This document shows, piece after piece, positions 56,230 to 64,000 of a DNA stretch of 64,000 bases. The notes beneath the pieces were generated by a model. It saw only the letters and a list, made by a program, of their open reading frames with translations, did not search any database and was not told where the DNA came from. Both the position numbers and the translations under genes were made by a program. This DNA is from Elysia chlorotica. Its lineage: Eukaryota; Mollusca; Gastropoda; Plakobranchidae. Location of the stretch: NCBI GenBank assembly GCA_003991915.1, contig RQTK01000783.1:46945-110944 (forward strand). Direction: 5' to 3'. How positions within the stretch are numbered: the stretch's first letter is position 1; each line of letters opens with the position of its first letter.

Positions 56230-56465
56230 AGGAATAAAATCATAAGCTATCTATTAGTGTAGAGCTGTAGAAAAGTAATTAGAAAGATCAGAACATTCTT
56301 TATGTGTCGGGCTTTACACACACAGACAATGTGAACGCTGCACATTGTTAATATGTAGCAGTTACGTTTCCAATTCTATCATTCTCTCATTTTATTATTT
56401 CTTTTGTTGCTTACAGGGATGATATTTCGCAGACTGATAAAGCCAATTTTGGACGACTTTGTCAG
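52648..56465 (+). CDS. KIAA0513-like protein, 5' part of gene, with an apparent frameshift
   Basis: This gene resembles vertebrate KIAA0513, a poorly understood cytoplasmic protein expressed in brain; its molecular role is not established. Exons seen are 52648-53941 and 56417-56465, joined in phase 2. The start ATG at 52648 has A at -3 and G at +4, and an in-frame TGA lies 12 nt upstream. The N-terminus has an amphipathic-looking stretch (FVDGTSKFFSSMVAKK), a proline run suited to SH3 binding (NTPPPRPPPPPRR), then a long Ser/Pro/Asn-rich region that is probably disordered. The end of the large exon (SNYSVDSQ...FMKIFVDKIFHGG) and the short exon (DDISQTDKANFGRLC) match the KIAA0513 region SNQSTES...FMRGYVEKIFSGG and DLDQEEKAKFGEYC. 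The frame breaks at a run of five C at 53592-53596. Later exons lie outside the window. Confidence 0.75.
55190..55650. repeat. (TC)n tract and (CAGA)n array
   Basis: A TC run (55190-55260), then CAGA units (55562-55640) ending in a G run. Both lie in the intron between the two KIAA0513-like exons. Confidence 0.88.
56047..56230. repeat. GA-rich tract
   Basis: Purine-rich dinucleotide runs with CAGA interruptions, about 190 nt upstream of the 49-nt exon. Confidence 0.85.
56417..56465 (+). CDS. KIAA0513-like 49-nt exon
   Basis: Acceptor tttgttgcttacag, one base that completes the Gly codon from the previous exon, then 16 codons DDISQTDKANFGRLCQ and donor CAG|gtaggt. It continues the KIAA0513 alignment after KIFHGG. 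No further exon was found by eye up to 64000. Confidence 0.82.
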
Positions 56466-57734
56466 GTAGGTGTATTAATTATTTTTGTATGGATTTGTTT
56501 GTGTGTGTATGTGTGTGATTTATGGTGTCTAAAGCATCTCTTATTCTGCATAAGAGGAAATTTTTATATCATTGGAGTTATTAACATTGGGGACATGGGG
56601 AAAAAAGACATTGCTCAAGTGCGGGAAAGCGAAATGTGTTAGTGTGCACATGAAACGGGAATAATAGAAAAAAGTATCAATAAAGTGCGGCATCCTTAAT
56701 TTCACAGGACTTGCACAATTAAAGCCTACGTGGTGGGATAACAGTTTATTTCTCCGTGTATATAAGGCTGTGGACTAGGCATCCGTAAGCACAGATTAAG
56801 TGATCGTAATATAGTAGTTAACAAACATCTGCTTGATCTGAGCGGAATCGACATTGTTGTTTTACATTATAAATATTGTGAGATTGTTCAGTCACTTGGT
56901 GTCTTCTTAGACGAGGGCGACGTGGAATGGCGATCATTCCTCCCTGTTTTAAGGCTTTTGCAGCACATTCTGAAAGCTTCCTGTCTCTCCAGTCTTAAAT
57001 TTCATCCAACCAGATCTTCTTGGCTTTCATCTGCCTCTCTATTATATCCCTGCATAGCTTGACATAGCGTTTCATGCAAAAAAATTTCCGCTGTTTTCTG
57101 TTTTAATCGTTTTGTCATTAATAGTAATAACCAAAGGGTACTTTAAAACGGCCTGTCAGCGCACTCTCAATTTAGTTTTAAAAGTGTTCCAATAGTGAAT
57201 GGAAGAGCTCACTTTCACTTCAATCGCAAATACTGAACTGTACTTTAGAAGGCCTCATATTTAAGTCCCGTATGGTTCTTTGACCCTCAATAACAGACAG
57301 GGGTATTGAAAATTAACCACCTCCGAATTCAATTCTACTTGGTATAATTAAATCGGAGACAAGAAATGATCATCAAACAGTAAAATAATTCCCCTTAAGT
57401 CTTTTTTTTGTTTTCTCCAAATATTCGAGAGATGGCACTCTGTCACGGTAGGCTTATCAATTTAAAAAGCAAAAATTAATAACGAATATTTTGAGGATGG
57501 AAGAGAATTTTTTGTTGCAATGAATAGTTGGTAGACAAGCTATTTTCGCTCCTAATTTTTTGTGTGGCTAGAAAGCATGATCTAAAAGAGGGATTTTTCC
57601 AAACTATAATTATATAGAACACGTCTGATCCAACGCCTTTTGTGAGTTGTAACTGGATCATTAACGACATCCATTCACACCACTTTTTGTCTGGTGAATT
57701 TAACAATGTGGGTACATTGAAAACTCTGAGCTGA

Positions 57735-58012
57735 GTCAAGGTGAGTTAAGATGGTTGCTTAGACGTCTTAAGTCAGTCCAAAAATGTTATATTGTGGACG
57801 GGTCCCAAGAGAATATTATGTGCTACTACAGGCTAGACAGGGCAGGGAGACCTGGACTCCAGCCCATTGGGATAATATAACAGTGACAGGTACTCAACCA
57901 GTACGGGACGAAATCAGGCTGATACATTTTGTTTTAGCGATCGTTGGAATCTAACCGCTGACTCCCAACCTGGAGATAAACGCTCTACCCTTTGAGCCAG
58001 CTTGGTCCAATT
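57735..58012 (-). mobile_element. SINE, type B
   Basis: Diverged antisense body (ATTGTGGACGGGTCCCAAG, GACAGGGCAGGGAGACCTGG) ending in head GGAGATAAACGCTCTACCC and TTTGAGCCAGC. Confidence 0.65.
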
Positions 58013-60089
58013 GCATACCCTGGTTTCAAGTATAAATATTTAGAGATGCAGAACTATTAAGATAGGAGAAAGCAAGAGGGACAGATCTGCAGAAAAATAT
58101 GCCGACAGACAGACAAGCAGACAGAAATAAAGACACACAAGATGACGTAGCCAAAATTTTGCACTCTTTTATTTATTCCACAGTGTTGTTTTTGTTCGAC
58201 ATTAATTTAAAAAATGTCCATTGTGGGCAGTCCTCTTTCTGACGAAATCACCTTTAAGCTGGCAAGAGTTTGTTTAAGAAAGTCTAAAGAGAGAAAACAG
58301 GAAGGACGGGAAAAAACCCGAAATGTCACATTCGTGCTCTGTGCCTAACAACGTTACAAACTTTGCAAAAATACTAGAACACGATTTGTTACCCTTGACT
58401 CGCAAAAAAAGGCTCATTAAGTCGCCAGCTTTAATGATTCAGAGCGTTGTGAAACTGTGTTAGATTATTTGTAGCCTAGCAAAATATTTTTAAATAAAAA
58501 TATTTTCCTTTAAGAGAATAAGATTTATTTGGAATCAGTACAATTACTTTGACATTTGTGTTTTAAAAGTATATACTTGCCAAGGATTCAAAATTGTTTC
58601 TGTCTTGCGAATTTATATTTATTATGCTAATCTAAACTTTAAAAACTTGAAGACAAAACGATTGTATATGTAGTGCTAATTAGCAAAACTGCTGGCAGAA
58701 AACGTTACTGATATTATCGAAAAGGTCAACCAATAAATCTTCGAAATTTTGCTAACAAAATCCTGTTGAGTATAATAAGGATAAAAAAGGAGCCACCATA
58801 TATAACGCGGAGTGAAAGGACAATAACGGGTATAAGGAAGGTAAAATAATGGTAATAATGTCTAATGTTTCTCGTTTAAAGAGAGATATAAACTCTAAAG
58901 GTTTACTCTGATAAAAAAAAACAGGCAAATCTGAGCCGAAGCCATGAACAGGGTCTGTTGTTAAAAATCATGACTTTTGTTCTAATTGGATGGATATATT
59001 TCAAAATTAGATCGCTATTACCTAGATTATTATAGATCCTATGGTTTAAAAATGGAAATTGTTTTTGAACTAATAAATCAGCATTTTTAATATGGTAATT
59101 GCATGTAGACGCTATATCATTTAGAGAATAACTCGAATATAAACAATTTATGATTTATATGGAACTCTAGGAATTTCAGAGATTACAAAGCTGAAATTCC
59201 TTGCTGTTTAAAAAGTTATATCAACATAAAAGTTGTAAGAGAAGTATCTTTTTTGTGGGCCAATAAGATGATGTATACCTTCTATTTTACTAAAAGCTCT
59301 TAGATATATAAAATTGCATGACCTGTTTACATTAAATTAATATTTTAATCTTTTTAGTTGAAACGAACTTTTTCTGTTCGGGTATAAAACACTAAATATC
59401 ATTTTGTCTTGGACAAATCACATAAGTATACAATTCATTATGTAGGGTTTTGAGATCTAAATGAAACTCTTGTATCGATTTTACTTTTATTTGTGCTGGT
59501 GAATATTATCTTTCTCAAATAAAGGAAAATTGCAGTACTGGAAGAAACAAATAATTTATTCAAGTGAGTATCTTCATTTCTGCCCAAAGACTGGTATTGG
59601 AGAAATTACAGAACCATATCCTTCAAAATGAGATATGTGCGCTTCATTAAAGACAGTCTTAAAAGAACATTACCAATAATTTCTCTGCGAGTGATGAGGT
59701 TATTCTTGATTGCGCGAGGAGCAGTAAATTACCAAACACCATCAGGGCATTGTCTTTCTTCATAACACGCTTCTTATACTTTTATACTGAATGAACTCGA
59801 ACCACTTCACTATGGACGTCTTTAGGGTATTATCCCTGCTGTGATAATTTTCCTAGGGGAAATAAACCGAACTAGACGTGAGATTACATGTTGGTGTGAT
59901 TGGTTCATGAACACCGTTAGTTTTATTTTCTATCCATTGAAAACCCAATGATGGGGCTTTTCCAATAACAGCAAAAATTTTTCGAACGTGACCTTAGCCG
60001 GTGTGGTCTATAACTTTAAGGAAATGTTTTGAAAGAATTGACTTAGGGCATGAACATTTGGTGGTGAGGAGATTGTTTGTTACTTAACA

Positions 60090-60500
60090 TCCCCCTACTG
60101 GTTGGGTCGGTGTCAGTATAATGTGACCGGCTGAGACAGGAGTCATGGTATCCCCACCCTGTCTCGTGTGTGGCAGCACATAAAAATTGTCAGACGTCCG
60201 TCTTGGGGCCCGTCCACGAGATAGCCATAAGTTGCTGATGTTGGACGTTAAAACCAACCAACCAACCAACCAACTTAGCATCCCACGTCAGCACTATATA
60301 TGCTATATTATGGACAACTCCCAAAACTAACATAGCAGTTTTACAGTTATGCTGCAACACAGAGACAGTGCGAGGATACCATGGCTCCTGTCTCAGTTAA
60401 TCACGTTATACTAGACGAAGTCGAACAATTACATTTTTGACCGACCGTGGGATTCCAACTAAGGACTTCTCGATAGGCAGACAAACTCTGTACCACTTGA
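60090..60500. mobile_element. Tail-to-tail pair of SINEs
   Basis: A plus-strand type A body (60090-60278, head missing, ending in (CCAA)n) meets a minus-strand type B copy (60276-60500, head CGATAGGCAGACAAACTCTG). The pair could fold into an imperfect hairpin. Confidence 0.75.
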
Positions 60501-62279
60501 GTCATTTCTCTCCCCTCCTCCACCCCTCTCTCCCCCCCCCCCCCTCCCCTTGAGGACGAGATAAGAATGTTTCCTGTGTAGGTTCCAGGCCAGAGCAAAA
60601 TCAATCAGCTCCTGAACGATGCCGATAAGCCGCATCTGGCCTGGTCTGGTCCACACACTCGGTCTGTCACAAACCGAACCGCATCGAATAGTCGATCATT
60701 GTATACGATTCTTAGCCTCGGTTCTTAAACTCATCGATAGATTTTTTTGGGTGTGAAGGGTTATAAGATTTCTATTTTAATTTTAAATTGATGGTTCTTC
60801 GCATGTATACGAAAGCAAATAAACATGAGTTTGAATGTAAAAAAAAACATGTCTAAATAAAATGCACTAGATCATCCCAATAGAAATAGGCTATGGGTAT
60901 ATGAATGACAAGTAGAACACACCAAAACACTCTTGCTTCTTATCCGAACGGAGTGGTAGTTGTGTATAAGTGTGCTTCGATAAGTCTATTATAGTGAGAG
61001 TAACCCAAGTACATTAAAACGTTTTATCGGCTTGGGGCAATATCGACTCAAATCAGAATCATCTATTGCAAGATACCGATTGCTTGGTGCGGTACTTGCA
61101 AAGTGGTCCGGTTTACAATTTGATTGTTGTTGTTAAATGAGGTTGTTAAGAACCATAAGTTACTTCCATTTTTAGCAGTTGGTTTGTATGTCAAGAGACG
61201 GGGTGTTTGATTAATACGACTGGCATTTGCAAGGAAAACAATTAAATGTCATGTCGTGTTTTGCTAGGGTAGATTTATTCTCGATCTCATATGCCACTAT
61301 TTCTTTCTCCTTTAGTCCACTGCCCTTTCTCGCACGATTTTCTTCTAGATTTAGATAATGGCTTTTTCTATTTGTACGAGTGATATTCTAAGCGTCTCAG
61401 TTTTAACAATAGGAATCAGGTTGACAGAAGGTAACTTACAGTTCCTTTTGTTTTTGTTTTTTTGTATATAAATAGAACAAAACTTACTTATTACACTGTC
61501 GTTTCATGAACACCGACTGTGGTATTCGATTGTTAGACCTAGAATAGAACAGTTAGAAAGAACAAGGTTATTATGTACTCAACTGTACTGTTTTAGCATG
61601 ATGAGTGCAAACTGTTGAAACATCGATACAAGCATGTAAAGTGATAACAAATTAAAACGTGGATTTTGAAAATTTAAAGACTTTTTTTTTTTATTTGACA
61701 CACCAATCTCATGAATGTAACCACACTGTGTTTAATTCAAACGTGATATTGGATCGTAATTAGCCTGCAATGTAGCGGTAAGCTTAAAATTCGTCTTAAG
61801 GCGTTTTATTCCTTTTCTTAAGACAAGTCTTAAGCTACCGCGATGTTGTACTTGCTGACCATCGAAGTAATGAAATTACACTGAGTCGATAAGCCTCCAA
61901 ATACACGCTGTTCTTTTGTTTGATTTAGTTGGGTTTAGTTTTTTAACCTCTGGTTGGTTTGCTGGGCTTTTGCTGACAAATGGCCCTGATAAAAGCAGGA
62001 ATATGTCCAAAATAAGCCGAGGATTAGTGGAAAACACAAAGAAAAAGAAACCACAATCAACTGATATCAGAACGAAATGGATGGCCAAGTACGCCAGCGT
62101 ATGTAACAGATCTTGCATGTAGAGAAGCGCAATTAAAAAGGAAAGCTGGGTTCATAGAAAATGGAACTAGAGGGGATTACGGATTGAGAGATATTGGGAA
62201 TCCTCTTTTAACCAAGTATTTTTCATTATGAGCCCCACTTTAGAAATGCGATTGATCTTGCATTTATAATTTCAGAAAT

Positions 62280-62351
62280 GATTGTAATATTTTTCATTAA
62301 GGGCTGTAAAAGATCAAAACATAGTATTGGCCCTTTGTGACACCTCTTGAA

Positions 62352-62384
<33 letters not shown>

Positions 62385-64000
62385 GCGTGTTGTTGTTGTT
62401 GTTTTTTTGTTGTTTTTTTAGGGGAGGCGTTGTTGTTGTTAATCTTGTTGTTTAATGGGCTTTATGTTTATGTTCAATGAGGGGTTCATTTTTATTAGAA
62501 AATTTAAAGATAAGTAAATAATCGTTCGTTTACAAATCTGATGTTCTCCATTAGCTAGGGATAGCAGAGATCGAATAAATGGTAACACCGCTTGAAATTA
62601 ATTTTGTAGTGGGCTCTACTCCACTATACAATATTTATGACAATTTAAATAAATAATTAGAATAATGGTTATTAACTTGACGTTTACAGTTCTAACATTA
62701 AATTTTGTCATTGTCTAAGGCTATAAGAGATTTAACATAAAGCGCCCTTGGCAGAAACATGTTTAGTTTTTTGTGCGCGCTAAGTTGATGGATAATTATG
62801 TGGCGCATCGTCTAAAACGGTTAAAAGAAATGTAATTGACCTTACATTTTTAATTCTCATTTGTTATTTACTAAGGCTATAACAGATTTAACTTAGCACT
62901 TTTAGACAAACCTTGAACATATTTGTTTTTTGTTATGGGCCCTCCTTTTATTTACCATACGTGGGGCATATTTCTAATAAACAACCAAATGAATGACCAT
63001 TGACCTTCCATTTATAAGTAGTATTTTGATAATTGTCATAGGCTATGGATATAAGAGATCTAACATAATAATGGCGCTTTATGGCACATCTTAGATTTTT
63101 TTCTTTGTTTTCGTATTTGTTTTTGTTTGTTTTTGTTTTGTTTCTTAAGGCGCTGCTTCAGTATACAATAAACGGGTAATCCTTTAATAAACAATTGGAA
63201 GATGGGTAAATTATCTTACATTAATTCACAATTTTAATATTTTCCATTTACTAGAGATTTAATAAGACATCGAATTATACAAATAGCGTTTTGTGATACC
63301 TCTTCAAAATATTAAGTTATTTATGGGATTTATCTTTATGCTCAATATGTGGGGCGTGCTTAAATAAGTAACCAAAATAATGGCATTTAACAGCATTTTA
63401 ATTATTTTAACATATTAATATTTGTAATTAGCTTAGGCTAACTGAGATTGAACATATGGTGACACGTCTTTTAATATATTTTTGTTGTTCAGGGCCCCTC
63501 TTTAGTATATTATAACTATGCGGGGTATTTTCTAATTATGAGACTGATTTTCAAGGCTACATTTATTGTCGCTTTTCTTTTACTTATCATTAGCTAGGGC
63601 TACAAGAGATTGAACAAAATGATGGCGCTGTGTTGCACTTCTTGGAATTTTTTTAATGGGCCCTATTTTATATGTGGGACATCCTCCCAAAATATTTGAA
63701 AGTAAGGTAACCGGCCTGGCATTTATAATTATATTTGTTTATAAATCAAACATGATAATGGCGCTTTGTGACACCTCTTGAATTTTTTTAATCGGCCCTA
63801 CTTTAACCTACAATATATGGATCATCCTTAAATAAACAATTTAAAAATAGTTTACTGATCTTATATTTAAAATTTTAATATTTCCATTAGCCAGGGCTAT
63901 CAGTTATTGAGCTTATGGTGACACCCCTCGAAATTATATTTTGTTGTGTACTCTACTTTAATGTACAATTAATAATAATGCCTATTGCTGTGCTGTGCTT
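62280..64000. repeat. Diverged satellite with units of about 140-210 bp
   Basis: About ten units each contain a GGCTATAAGAGATTGAACATA-like core followed by GGCGCTTTGTGACACCTCTTG and later a GGGCCCTACTTTA-like word. Cores start near 62303, 62553, 62717, 62871, 63045, 63252, 63437, 63598, 63738 and 63895. A (TTG)n tract interrupts the first interval. The array continues past the window end. Confidence 0.75.
62353..62452. repeat. (TTG)n stretch inside the satellite
   Basis: About 25 imperfect TTG triplets lengthen the first interval of the terminal satellite. Confidence 0.85.

Larger units (their letters stand above)
56466..62279. other. Downstream part of the KIAA0513-like gene, no further exon found
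   Basis: AT-rich DNA apart from the SINEs at 57.7-58.0 and 60.1-60.5 kb. The next conserved KIAA0513 segment (a WFARYV-like motif) was not found by eye. Confidence 0.45.

Noticed and set aside
61916-62122. Possible next KIAA0513-like exon (KWMAKYASVCNR)
   Set aside because: It resembles the WFARYV segment only weakly, has no acceptor in the right phase that I could confirm, and the upstream residues do not match.

Overview
The window looks like nuclear DNA of an animal, most likely a mollusc or another lophotrochozoan (inferred). It is AT-rich, its genes are split by long GT-AG introns, it is full of simple-sequence repeats, and it carries about thirty copies of tRNA-derived SINEs with a shared central domain. 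Two assembly gaps (runs of N) fall inside GATA/TATC tetranucleotide repeats. No bacterial, viral or CRISPR features were seen.

Two protein-coding genes can be supported. The first, on the minus strand (37224 down to 7898), encodes a complete PLP-dependent enzyme of the cystathionine gamma-lyase / methionine gamma-lyase family. Ten coding exons join with matching splice phases into a 427-residue protein. Active-site residues are conserved, but some specificity positions differ from classical cystathionine gamma-lyase. The second, on the plus strand, is the 5' part of a gene resembling vertebrate KIAA0513. A large coding exon starts at 52648 and a short exon lies at 56417-56465; the rest lies beyond the window. 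The large exon has an apparent one-base deletion in a C run, which is either an assembly error or a real lesion. A GC-rich block at 48.2-48.6 kb may be its non-coding first exon. The two genes are head to head, about 11 kb apart.

Layout: 0-7.9 kb, repeats downstream of the enzyme gene, including two local tandem duplications; 7.9-37.2 kb, the enzyme gene, whose introns hold LINE relics, SINEs, a 1.3-kb tandem duplication and a 23-bp minisatellite running into a splice donor; 37.2-48.2 kb, intergenic, with a foldback element inserted beside a LINE relic; 48.2-62.3 kb, the KIAA0513-like gene and its introns; 62.3-64 kb, a diverged satellite of about 160-bp units that continues past the end.

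The two genes have no evident functional link. The most notable points are the unusual active site of the enzyme, the repeats that abut several of its splice donors, the two tRNA-head types sharing one SINE body, and the foldback and satellite structures.
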